From Candidatus Tectimicrobiota bacterium (GTDB lineage: Bacteria > UBA8248 > JACPRG01), in assembly GCA_016190025.1 (NCBI GenBank), contig JACPRG010000154.1, positions 1-36,005 of the forward strand: DNA of 36,005 nt. The letters are read 5' to 3'. How positions within the stretch are numbered: the stretch's first letter is position 1; each line of letters begins with the position of its first letter. Both the position numbers and the translations under genes were made by a program. The notes beneath the pieces were generated by a model. That model saw only the letters and a program-made list of their open reading frames with translations, ran no database searches and was not told the origin of the DNA. Of this stretch, positions 23,313 to 30,256 are shown in pieces.

Positions 23313-24467
23313 TCAGGAGGGGGCCGGGCCTCCCGCAGGCCGGTCGCTTCGCGCGTTTTCGTCCTTGGAAAGCGCGGGGAACGCGACGACCCGTATGGGC
23401 TCCACCGTAATGGCGACCCGCGTGCCGAGGGCCAGAATGAAATCCCAGGGGGTCTGGCTCCGGACGCTCCCGCCCGAAGGCAGGGAGATGGTGTAGAGGT
23501 TGTCCGAGCCCCGGAAATGCCGGGCGATGACGGTGGCCTCTCCCTCCGGGGAGGGGATGATGTCCACGTCGGCCGGCCGGAGGACCACCTCCACCGGGAG
23601 GCCTTCCTCGTAAGGGATATCGCCTGGGACGTAGAAGAACCTGCCGAGTTCCGTCTCGACCCGGTTTTGCCGGATCACCCCCGGGATCAGGTCCGTCTGC
23701 CCGAGAAACCGGGCCACGAAGCGAGTCTGCGGGTCGTGATAGATGTTTTCCGGGCTGTCCAACTGTTCGATCCGGCCGACGTTCATGACGGCGATCCGGT
23801 CGGACAGGTCGAAGGCCTCCTCCTGATCGTGGGTGACGAAGATGGCGGTCTGCTTGGAGCGCCGCAAGATCTCCCTGACCTCCCAGCGGACGTGGCGCCT
23901 CATGTCCGCGTCCAGGCTGCTGAAGGGCTCGTCGAAGAGGATCACCAGGGGACTGGGCGCCAGGGCCCTGGCCAGGGCGACGCGCTGCTGCTGGCCCCCG
24001 GAGAGCTCGTGGGGGTAGCGGTCGCGCAGTTCGAGCAGGTTCACCATCTTCAGGACTTCGCTCACGCGGGCCCGGCGCTGCTCCGCCGCCCACCGGCGCA
24101 GGCCAAAACCCACGTTCTTCTCCACCGTGAGCTGCGGGAAAAGCGCCAGGTCCTGGAACACCATGCCCACGCCCCGCCGCTCCGGGGGAGACCAGGCGGA
24201 GTCGCCCGCCACCCGCTTGCCCGCGATGAAGATTCGCCCCCGCTCGGGCGTCTCGAAGCCGGCAATCAGCCGGAGAATGGACGTCTTGCCGCACCCGCTG
24301 GGCCCCAGGAGTGTCAGGATCTCTCCCTCCCGGAGGTCCAGGTGGAAGTCCTCGACCGCCCAGGGCTCCGCCCGCCCATAGCGGAGACAGGCGCCCTCCA
24401 TCCGGACGATGGGGGCGGAACTCGCCCGGACCGGTTCGGTCTCCATCGGAACGGGCCGGCCCCTCAC
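23313..24467 (-). CDS. Ferric-iron/polyamine-type ABC ATPase (FbpC/PotA-like)
   Basis: A 384-residue ATPase with Walker A GPSGCGKT (55-62), Q-loop MVFQDLALFPQLTVEKNV, signature LSGGQQQRVALARAL, Walker B VILFDEPFSSLD and switch histidine FVTHDQEEA. The C-terminal part (about 270-370) is a TOBE-type domain. Length and order match FbpC and its PotA/UgpC relatives; the neighbouring double-length permease makes ferric iron the best guess. The start is GTG 24467 behind a G-run; ATG 24446 is an alternative with a poorly placed site. It follows the permease gene by 121 bases. The binding protein at 16435-17499 is the likely third component. Confidence 0.87.
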   Translation of the reverse strand: MRGRPVPMETEPVRASSAPIVRMEGACLRYGRAEPWAVEDFHLDLREGEILTLLGPSGCGKTSILRLIAGFETPERGRIFIAGKRVAGDSAWSPPERRGVGMVFQDLALFPQLTVEKNVGFGLRRWAAEQRRARVSEVLKMVNLLELRDRYPHELSGGQQQRVALARALAPSPLVILFDEPFSSLDADMRRHVRWEVREILRRSKQTAIFVTHDQEEAFDLSDRIAVMNVGRIEQLDSPENIYHDPQTRFVARFLGQTDLIPGVIRQNRVETELGRFFYVPGDIPYEEGLPVEVVLRPADVDIIPSPEGEATVIARHFRGSDNLYTISLPSGGSVRSQTPWDFILALGTRVAITVEPIRVVAFPALSKDENARSDRPAGGPAPS

Positions 24468-24588
24468 GCGATCCCCCCCCGACGGCGCAGCCCCGATTCG
24501 ACCGTCCCCCGAAGGAAGACCCGTGCCGCCCGGCCGCGCCCCCAGGGTCTTTGCCCAGGTCGCCGGAGAACGGCGGTCCCGCGCCTCA

Positions 24589-26238
24589 TCATCCCCTCCC
24601 GCGCCTCACGATGAGGATCATCGCCAGCATCGAGAACATCAGCAGAACGAGCGCCGGCGCCGCCGCCTCGGCGAAAAAGGCGTCTTCCATCCGGTCGAAG
24701 ACCATCGCGGCCAGGGGCCGAAAACCGATCGGGCTCAGCAGAAGGGTGGCGGGCAGCTCCTTCATCGTGGTCAGGAAGACGAGCGCGGCGCCGGACAAGA
24801 TTCCGGGGAACACCAAAGGCAGCGTGATGGTCCGAAAGACCTCCCGCGCCGAGCGGCCCAGGCTTCGCCCCGCCTCCTCCAGGTGCGGCGGAACCTGCAA
24901 AAGCGAGGCGCGGGTGGCCCCGACGGCCTGGGGAAGAAAGAGGACCATGTAGGCGAAGACGAGAACCGGCAGCGTCTGGTAGATGTTGAAGAACTGGGAA
25001 AGGCCCCGCGCCCGCTGGGCGTCCAGGCCGAACGCCACCCCCAGGGACGCGACCTGCCGGGGAAGGAAAAGGGAGAAGTACACCAGGGCCAGCGCCACGA
25101 CGATGCCCGGCAGGGCGAAGCCGGCGTACGTGGCGCGCTCCACCAGCAGGCTCATCCGGCCCGCCCGGCGGACGCTGAGAACCGCCACCGGTATCGCCGC
25201 CAGGCCGCCGGCTCCCGCCGCCAGCACCGAGGCCTGGACGGAATCCCAGGTCGATTTCCAAACCCAGCTCAGATCCAGCGTGGGGTCCCCCAGCCCTTGC
25301 AGGAACCAATATCCCACCGTCCCGGCGGGGATGATCAGCCCGAAGGTCACGCCGAGGCCGCAAAACAGGAGCGCGGGGAACTTCCACATCCCAAAAGGCA
25401 CCCTCGGCCGGGAGGTCAAGGTGCGAACCCCCCGCTTCTCGTACCGCCCCCGGCTGCGCAACAGCATCTCCGCCGCCAGAATGGCCAGTGCCAGGACAAC
25501 CAGGAACAGCGACAGAATGGCGGCCCGTTGGCGGTCAAACAGGGACTCCTGCTCCAGAAAGATCACATAGGTGAAGGACCGAAACTCCAGCATCGCGACG
25601 GCGCCGAAGTCGCTGATCACGTACAGGGCGACCAGCAGCCCTCCCGCGACCAGGGCGGGACGAAGCAACGGGACCGTGACCCGCAAAAAGGTCTCCTTCG
25701 GCCCCAGGCCCAGACTCCGGGCGGCCTCCACCAGCGACGGGTCCATCCCCGCCAACTGGGAGCGGACGGGCAGGAAGACATACGGATACGTCAGGGAGGT
25801 CAACAGCAACGCGGCCCCCCAAAAGCTCCCCCTCACCGTCAGTCCCAGCGGCTCCAGGAGGGTCCGGCCGATCCACGTATTCGGCCCGAAGGCCGCCACA
25901 TACGCGTATCCGCCGATATAGGACGGGACGGCCAGGGGCAGACTCAACAACACGGCCCACACCCTGGCGCCGGGCAGGTCCGCCCGCGTCGTCAGAAAGC
26001 CCCCCAGCATCCCGAACAGGCACGCGAAAAAGGTCGTGACCGCGGCCAGGCCGAGGGTGTTGACCAGGTAGCGGCCCACGACGGGCCGCCAGAGGGTACG
26101 GACGAGCTGCTCGGGCGGTCCATCCAGCGACCGAACCACTAAATAGGCGGCCGGCAAGAGCATGGCGACGGCCACGCCGCCGGCCAGGAGCCACAAGGCG
26201 ACGGAGCCCACGGAGACGCGTCTCCGCGCCCAGGCCAA
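24589..26238 (-). CDS. Ferric-iron ABC transporter permease, fused double-domain (FbpB-like)
   Basis: A permease of about 549 residues with two homologous membrane halves, as in FbpB/SfuB. Both cytoplasmic EAA loops that dock to the ATPase are clear: PSLVEAARSLGLGPKETFLRV in the first half and PHLEEAGRSLGRSAREVFRTI in the second. About 12 hydrophobic segments are visible. The start is uncertain: TTG 26238 has a GGAAAGG eight bases upstream, while the longest frame begins at TTG 26307 with no ribosome-binding site and would add a short non-membrane tail. It is the first gene of the minus-strand iron block and diverges from the BMP binding-protein operon. It should move Fe(III) delivered by the periplasmic binding protein. 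Confidence 0.85.
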   Translation of the reverse strand: MAWARRRVSVGSVALWLLAGGVAVAMLLPAAYLVVRSLDGPPEQLVRTLWRPVVGRYLVNTLGLAAVTTFFACLFGMLGGFLTTRADLPGARVWAVLLSLPLAVPSYIGGYAYVAAFGPNTWIGRTLLEPLGLTVRGSFWGAALLLTSLTYPYVFLPVRSQLAGMDPSLVEAARSLGLGPKETFLRVTVPLLRPALVAGGLLVALYVISDFGAVAMLEFRSFTYVIFLEQESLFDRQRAAILSLFLVVLALAILAAEMLLRSRGRYEKRGVRTLTSRPRVPFGMWKFPALLFCGLGVTFGLIIPAGTVGYWFLQGLGDPTLDLSWVWKSTWDSVQASVLAAGAGGLAAIPVAVLSVRRAGRMSLLVERATYAGFALPGIVVALALVYFSLFLPRQVASLGVAFGLDAQRARGLSQFFNIYQTLPVLVFAYMVLFLPQAVGATRASLLQVPPHLEEAGRSLGRSAREVFRTITLPLVFPGILSGAALVFLTTMKELPATLLLSPIGFRPLAAMVFDRMEDAFFAEAAAPALVLLMFSMLAMILIVRRGRG

Positions 26239-26554
26239 AACCGAAACCTTTCCAGGAACCGTAACAGCCGCCACGGCCTCGGCCGTCCACACCGCGCAGG
26301 AAATCAAATCACTGGAGGGACTTTTCCCCCTTTGGCCCAGGATACCCCAATTTTGCGTCCCGCAAAATCTCCCCCCTCCGGCCCCGAGGGACGCCGGCTC
26401 GGCCCGTTTCCGCGCCCCGGCTCCACGCCCTGAAACCGGGGGAGGATGCGACCCTTTCGGGAATTCGGCCCCGTTGACGGGTGTGATCGGTTGAGGTGCG
26501 GGGGGCGCGGCGCCGGACCCGCGCTCTCCCGCTCATTCTCTCCCGGAATGGGTA

Positions 26555-26560
26555 TATATT
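26555..26560 (+). promoter_or_regulatory. -10-like element for the BMP operon
   Basis: TATATT inside TATATATT is the most AT-rich run before the first BMP gene, and matches TATAAT at five of six positions. No good -35 is present. It would start transcription near 26567, giving a leader of about 100 bases. Confidence 0.4.
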
Positions 26561-26595
26561 GAAGACTGGATGCACATCCCGAAATCCGAAGGGGA

Positions 26596-26642
26596 GGGGC
26601 ACTAAACGCGCCCCTGAAGATACACCCTCGTGTCTTCAGGGG
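26596..26642 (+). ncRNA. Structured mRNA leader with two mutually exclusive hairpins
   Basis: CCCCTGAAGA (26611-26620) pairs perfectly with TCTTCAGGGG (26633-26642), extended by CAC/GTG inside, just upstream of the ribosome-binding site. A competing hairpin pairs GGGGC (26596-26600) with GCCCC (26610-26614), using the same C-run. Such overlap is what regulatory leaders show. It matches no riboswitch class that I can recognise. Confidence 0.4.
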
Positions 26643-26665
26643 AGCAATCAAGGGAGGAATCCATC

Positions 26666-27760
26666 ATGACCCGCCTTTGGAAACTCTTCGCCGTCGTCGC
26701 TTCGGCCCTGGCTTGGACGGCCTTGGCCGCGGTTCCCGGCGCGCGCGCCATCGAGCCGCAGTCCAAGGTCAGGGCGGCCTTTGTCTACGTCAGCCCGGTG
26801 GGCGACGCCGGCTGGACGTTCGCCCACGACAGAGCCCGCAAGGAAACGGAAAAGGCCCTGTCCTTCGTCGAGACGGCCTACACCGAGGCCGTTCCTGAGG
26901 GGGCCGAGGCCGAGCGGGTCATCAACCAGTACGCGCGCAGGGGATACAACCTCATCTTCACCACCAGCTTCGGGTACATGGACCCTACCATCAACGTCGC
27001 CAAGCGCTTTCCCAACGTGGTCTTCATGCACTGCTCCGGGTTCAAGACGGCGAAGAACGTGGGGACCTACTTCGGCCGGATCTACCAGCCCCGCTACCTG
27101 ACCGGGATCGTCGCCGGCCGGATGACCAAGACGAACATCATCGGCTATGTGGCGGCGCACCCCATCCCGGAGGTCATCCGGGGCATCAACGCCTTCACCC
27201 TGGGGGTCCGCTCGGTCAACCCCAACGCCAAGGTGCACGTGGTCTGGACCCAGACCTGGTACGACCCCGCCAAGGAGCGCGAAGCGGCTGAGAGCCTGCT
27301 GGACATCAACGCGGACGTGATCGCCCAGCACCAGGACTCTCCCGGCCCCCAGCAGGCGGCCGAGAAGCGCGGCCGGTACAGTGTCGGGTACAACTCCGAC
27401 ATGTCGGCCTTCGCCCCCAAGGCGCACCTGACAGCGCCCGTCTGGAACTGGGCGGTGATCTATAAGAAGGTCGCCCAGGAGGTCCACGACGGAACCTGGA
27501 AGAGCTATCAGTACTGGGGCGGGCTCAAGGACGGCGTCGTGGACATCGCTCCTTTCGGGTCCATGGTGCCCCAGGACGTCGGGGACCTGGTCAACCGCAA
27601 GAAGGCGGACCTCATCGCCGGGAAGTTCGACGTCTTCGAAGGCCCCCTCAAGGACCAGTCCGGCCGGACCCGCCTCGCGGCCGGCAAGCGGATGTCCGAC
27701 CCGGACATGCTGAGCATGAACTTCTTTGTTGAGGGAGTCGTCGGCCGGATTCCGAAATAA
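26666..27760 (+). CDS. BMP-family ABC transporter substrate-binding protein (copy 1)
   Basis: A 364-residue exported binding protein of the basic membrane protein/PnrA-like family. Residues 1-28 are the signal peptide (MTRLWKLFAVVASALAWTALA, cleavage near ARAIE). Family hallmarks are FVYVSPVGDAGWTFAHDRARK near the start, LIFTTSFGYMDPTINVAKRFPNVVFMHCSG, GRIYQPRYLTGIVAGRMTKTN, VHVVWTQTWYDPAKE and IAQHQDSP. The best studied relatives bind nucleosides, but others bind different small molecules. The start ATG 26666 has GGGAGGA upstream; a longer frame from 26630 begins inside the leader hairpin and is rejected. A very strong terminator follows, so it is partly insulated from the rest of the cluster. 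Copy 2 lies 346 bases downstream. Confidence 0.92.
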   Translation: MTRLWKLFAVVASALAWTALAAVPGARAIEPQSKVRAAFVYVSPVGDAGWTFAHDRARKETEKALSFVETAYTEAVPEGAEAERVINQYARRGYNLIFTTSFGYMDPTINVAKRFPNVVFMHCSGFKTAKNVGTYFGRIYQPRYLTGIVAGRMTKTNIIGYVAAHPIPEVIRGINAFTLGVRSVNPNAKVHVVWTQTWYDPAKEREAAESLLDINADVIAQHQDSPGPQQAAEKRGRYSVGYNSDMSAFAPKAHLTAPVWNWAVIYKKVAQEVHDGTWKSYQYWGGLKDGVVDIAPFGSMVPQDVGDLVNRKKADLIAGKFDVFEGPLKDQSGRTRLAAGKRMSDPDMLSMNFFVEGVVGRIPK

Positions 27761-27769
27761 GTCATCCCT

Positions 27770-27807
27770 GCGCTGGGGGGCGGCCCCAGGCCGCCCCCCA
27801 GCGCTTT
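27770..27807 (+). terminator. Strong intrinsic terminator after the first BMP gene
   Basis: GCGCTGGGGGGCGGCC (27770-27785) pairs perfectly over 16 base pairs with 27789-27804 across a CCA loop, followed by TTT. It lies ten bases after the stop codon. The T-tract is short, but the stem is the strongest in the window. Confidence 0.8.
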
Positions 27808-27910
27808 CCTGGCCGGGATTCACCCGGTTGTTTTGTCCACCGACCGGCGCGACGCCCGACCGCCGCCTCGGCGCGCATCCGGTACCCCTCGGAGGAGACG
27901 GGATTTCGCC

Positions 27911-27940
27911 TTGACAGGTCGATCGAAGCATTGCTAGATT
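27911..27940 (+). promoter_or_regulatory. Sigma-70-type promoter for the second BMP gene and transporter operon
   Basis: A perfect -35 TTGACA (27911-27916) is followed after 18 bases by TAGATT (27935-27940). This is the best promoter match in the window. It would drive the second BMP gene and perhaps the DUF1989 and transporter genes beyond it. Confidence 0.65.
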
Positions 27941-28106
27941 CGCTGTCATGATAGGGGCTTATGTGTGCAGGAGAGCGCGGGAGCCGATCCCGAGGTGACT
28001 GCCATGCGAAGAGAGGGGCCCGCCCGTGTCCGATCCCTAAAATTGAAAACCCAGCCAAGGGTCCTTCCCGCCAGATTTCCACCACCCGCAAGGGAGGAGT
28101 GTCAAG

Positions 28107-29195
28107 ATGATACGAAAAAGAATCCTTCCATGGGCCCTTTTGTTTGCGCTCCTCCTCTTTCCTCTGACCGGGCGGTCAGACGCACAGAGCACGCCGGTCA
28201 AGAAACCTCTCAAAGCCGCCTTTATCTATGACGGCCCGGTCGGGGACGCGGGGTATACACAGGCCCACGACTTCGGCCGCCGTCACCTGGAAAAGGCCGT
28301 CCCCGGGGTGGAGACCTCCTACTCCGAATCGGTTTCCAATGCGGACGTAGAGCGCGTCATCCTGGGTTACGCCCGGCGGGGCTTCGGCCTCATCTTCACC
28401 ACGACCTTCAGCTTCATGGACCCAAGCCTCACGGTGGCGAAGAGGTACCCGAACATCGTTTTCATGAACGGCGCGGGGTTCAAGCTCGCCAAGAACATGG
28501 GCAATTACTGGGCGAGGGAGTACCAGGCCCGCTACCTGACGGGCTTGGTGGCCGGACGGATGACGCGCTCCAACATCATCGGCTACGTGGCCGCCCACCC
28601 TTATCCGACCGTGATGCGGGGGATCAACGGCTTCGCTCTCGGGGTCCGGGCCGCCAACCCCCGGGCCAAGGTCCGCGTGGTCTTCACGCAGGTGTGGTAT
28701 GACCCGGCCAAAGAGCGGGAGGCCACCGACAGCCTGATCGATGTCGGCGCCGACGTCATCTCCCAGCACCAGGACTCCCCGGCCCCGGTTCAGGTGGCGG
28801 AGCGGCGCGGAAAGTACGCCATCGGCTACAACTGGGACATGAGCCGCTTCGGGCCCAAGGCGCACCTCACGGCCGCCATCTTCCAATGGGGGGTCGTCTA
28901 CGAGGCCGTGGCCAAGCAGGTCCTCGCCGGGACCTGGAAGAGCGAGGCCCTCTTCTGGGGGATGGAAAAGGGGGCGGTGGACATCTCCCCGCTGAACCCC
29001 GTCGTGCCCCAGGACGTGCGAAGCCTCGTGGAGGGGAAGAAGAAGGAAATCGCCTCCGGCGCCTTCGATATCTTCCAGGGACCCATCAAGGACCACAAGG
29101 GCAAGCTGAGGGTGGCCGAAGGGAAGAGGCCGACGGACCCGGAACTGCTCTCCATGAACTATCTCCTGGAGGGTGTGGAAGGGACCATCCCCTGA
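28107..29195 (+). CDS. BMP-family ABC transporter substrate-binding protein (copy 2)
   Basis: A 362-residue exported binding protein, tandem paralogue of the preceding BMP gene. The signal peptide is MIRKRILPWALLFALLLF with cleavage near DAQST. It shares most family blocks with copy 1: AFIYDGPVGDAGYTQAHDFGR, LIFTTTFSFMDPSLTVAKRYPNIVFMNG, YQARYLTGLVAGRMT, WYDPAKEREA and ISQHQDSPAP. Copy 1 has HCSGF where copy 2 has NGAGF, and other differences fall in likely ligand-facing loops, so the pair may serve one permease with two ligands. ATG 28107 has GGGAGGAG upstream. It has its own good promoter, unlike copy 1, and is followed by the DUF1989 gene. Confidence 0.92.
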   Translation: MIRKRILPWALLFALLLFPLTGRSDAQSTPVKKPLKAAFIYDGPVGDAGYTQAHDFGRRHLEKAVPGVETSYSESVSNADVERVILGYARRGFGLIFTTTFSFMDPSLTVAKRYPNIVFMNGAGFKLAKNMGNYWAREYQARYLTGLVAGRMTRSNIIGYVAAHPYPTVMRGINGFALGVRAANPRAKVRVVFTQVWYDPAKEREATDSLIDVGADVISQHQDSPAPVQVAERRGKYAIGYNWDMSRFGPKAHLTAAIFQWGVVYEAVAKQVLAGTWKSEALFWGMEKGAVDISPLNPVVPQDVRSLVEGKKKEIASGAFDIFQGPIKDHKGKLRVAEGKRPTDPELLSMNYLLEGVEGTIP

Positions 29196-29571
29196 GGGAT
29201 ACGTCCGGAGGGAGCCCCGAGGCGTTGCTTTTTCTCGAATGCCGTGCACAGCGGAGGTGGGGAGAACTGCCCAGCATATCCGCCTGAGGGGGGTGTGCGC
29301 CATGACCCAAGAGGAGACCGCGCTGACGGACTCTTGTGATCTGCCCGCCGGGTGTCTCCCAGCGAAGGGGCTGTTTTGCCGGCTTTTGTGACGCCCCCGG
29401 GACGAGCCTCCCGGCCAAGCAGACATTGGCATCCGACGAGGTGGAAATGAAGCATGAACCGCCGGGCCGGACGCCCGGCCGGCGCGCATGGGTCTGTCCG
29501 CTCGTTGCGAATGCCGTCTCGCCGGGTTCCAAGATTCGTCCCCGTTTCCCAACCAGCCCGGGAGAATCGCC
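29196..29571. other. 376-base gap before the DUF1989 gene
   Basis: This gap lies inside the transporter gene cluster, between the second BMP gene and the DUF1989 gene. It contains a possible 29-residue reading frame (listed separately), a GCGGA/TCCGC-closed stem near 29252-29284, and GC-rich dyads around 29460-29482. No strong terminator or promoter is seen, so readthrough is likely. Confidence 0.5.
29302..29391 (+). CDS. Possible 29-residue peptide with three cysteines
   Basis: ATG 29302 follows a GAGGGGGG stretch at a usable distance and opens a 29-codon frame to TGA 29389-29391. The peptide has cysteines at positions 12, 18 and 26, in the context DSCDLPAGCLPAKGLFC. It matches no family that I recognise. 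In GC-rich DNA a frame this short is easily random, so this is a weak call. Confidence 0.15.
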   Translation: MTQEETALTDSCDLPAGCLPAKGLFCRLL

Positions 29572-30192
29572 ATGAAAATCCTGACGGACGAAGTCCTCGC
29601 CCCGCGCACGGGGAAAGCTTGGGTGGTCAAGAAGGGACAGCACGTCCGCGTCATCGACGTGGAGGGGGGCCAGATCGGCGACTTCATCGTCTTTCACCTT
29701 CACAACCTCCGCGAGAGGTTCAACCAGGCGCGGACCAAGGCCGACCAGGGGAAGATCTTCATCTCCACGGGGGACCAGCTCCTGACGCGCGACCATAAGG
29801 CGCTGATGACCATCGTGGAGGACACCTACGGCATCCACGACCTTCAGTACGGCATGTGCAACGACTGGGTCTACAAGCGCAAGAGGGAGGAGCACAGCTT
29901 CGCCCCGGACTTCACCGTGGGAGGCCCCCTGGGCGTCCCGAAATTCGGCTGCTACGAGATCCTCCAAGGGGCGCTGAAGGACTGGCCCATCGCCCCCGAT
30001 GAAATTCCTGACCCGCTGAACTTGTTCCAGACGGTGAACATCGATTCGAAGACGGGCAAGATGGAACTGGCCGAAGGCCGGAGCAAGCCCGGGGACTACA
30101 TCGATCTCGTGGCGGAGATGGATCTCCTCTGCGCGCTCAGCGCGTGCCCCTCCACGGGAAAGCCCCTCCGGGTCCAGATCTACCAGCCCTAG
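29572..30192 (+). CDS. DUF1989 / urea-carboxylase-associated family protein
   Basis: A 206-residue protein of the DUF1989 family. It shows the family's opening (GQHVRVIDVEGGQIGDFIVF), the central STGDQLLTRDHKALMTIVEDT, H89-D-x5-C96 (IHDLQYGMCND) and the final C187-A-L-S-A-C192-P block; H89, C96 and C192 are candidate metal ligands. DUF1989 proteins occur next to urea carboxylase, and some act as carboxyguanidine deiminase subunits. They usually come as two paralogues next to a biotin carboxylase and allophanate hydrolase; here there is one copy and none of the others. ATG 29572 has GGGAGA upstream. Its place between the BMP binding protein and the ABC genes suggests that it acts on the imported compound, probably removing or transferring an amino or amidino group. 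Confidence 0.85.
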   Translation: MKILTDEVLAPRTGKAWVVKKGQHVRVIDVEGGQIGDFIVFHLHNLRERFNQARTKADQGKIFISTGDQLLTRDHKALMTIVEDTYGIHDLQYGMCNDWVYKRKREEHSFAPDFTVGGPLGVPKFGCYEILQGALKDWPIAPDEIPDPLNLFQTVNIDSKTGKMELAEGRSKPGDYIDLVAEMDLLCALSACPSTGKPLRVQIYQP

Positions 30193-30256
30193 GAGGCGCC
30201 GCCGTCGCCCGGTCCGCACGACCGGCTTTCCGTCCACGGGTACGAAGGAAGCAGAA

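Larger units (their letters stand above)
26239..26665. other. 427-base divergent intergenic region
   Basis: This gap separates the iron permease (minus) from the first BMP binding-protein gene (plus). The first 69 bases could belong to the permease if the TTG at 26307 is used. The rest holds a TATATT -10-like sequence on the plus strand (26555-26560) and a structured leader at 26570-26642. I see no gene. Confidence 0.6.
27761..28106. other. 346-base intergenic region with terminator and promoter
   Basis: Between the two BMP genes lie the terminator of the first (27770-27807) and a good sigma-70-type promoter for the second (27911-27940), followed by a leader of about 155 bases with no structure that I recognise. 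No gene is present. Confidence 0.7.

Noticed and set aside
23290..23496. 68-codon plus-strand frame behind a perfect AAGGAGGTGATCC Shine-Dalgarno-like sequence
   Set aside because: The GTG start overlaps the ribosome-binding sequence itself, and the frame is antisense to the FbpC-like gene. The match is reported instead as a 16S-tail-like element.
26648..27949. 433-codon open frame on the minus strand
   Set aside because: Antisense to the first BMP gene, crosses its terminator hairpin, and has the V/D/G/H-rich composition of a shadow frame.
28176..29687. 503-codon open frame on the minus strand
   Set aside because: Antisense to the second BMP gene and the start of the DUF1989 gene; no motif and no ribosome-binding site.
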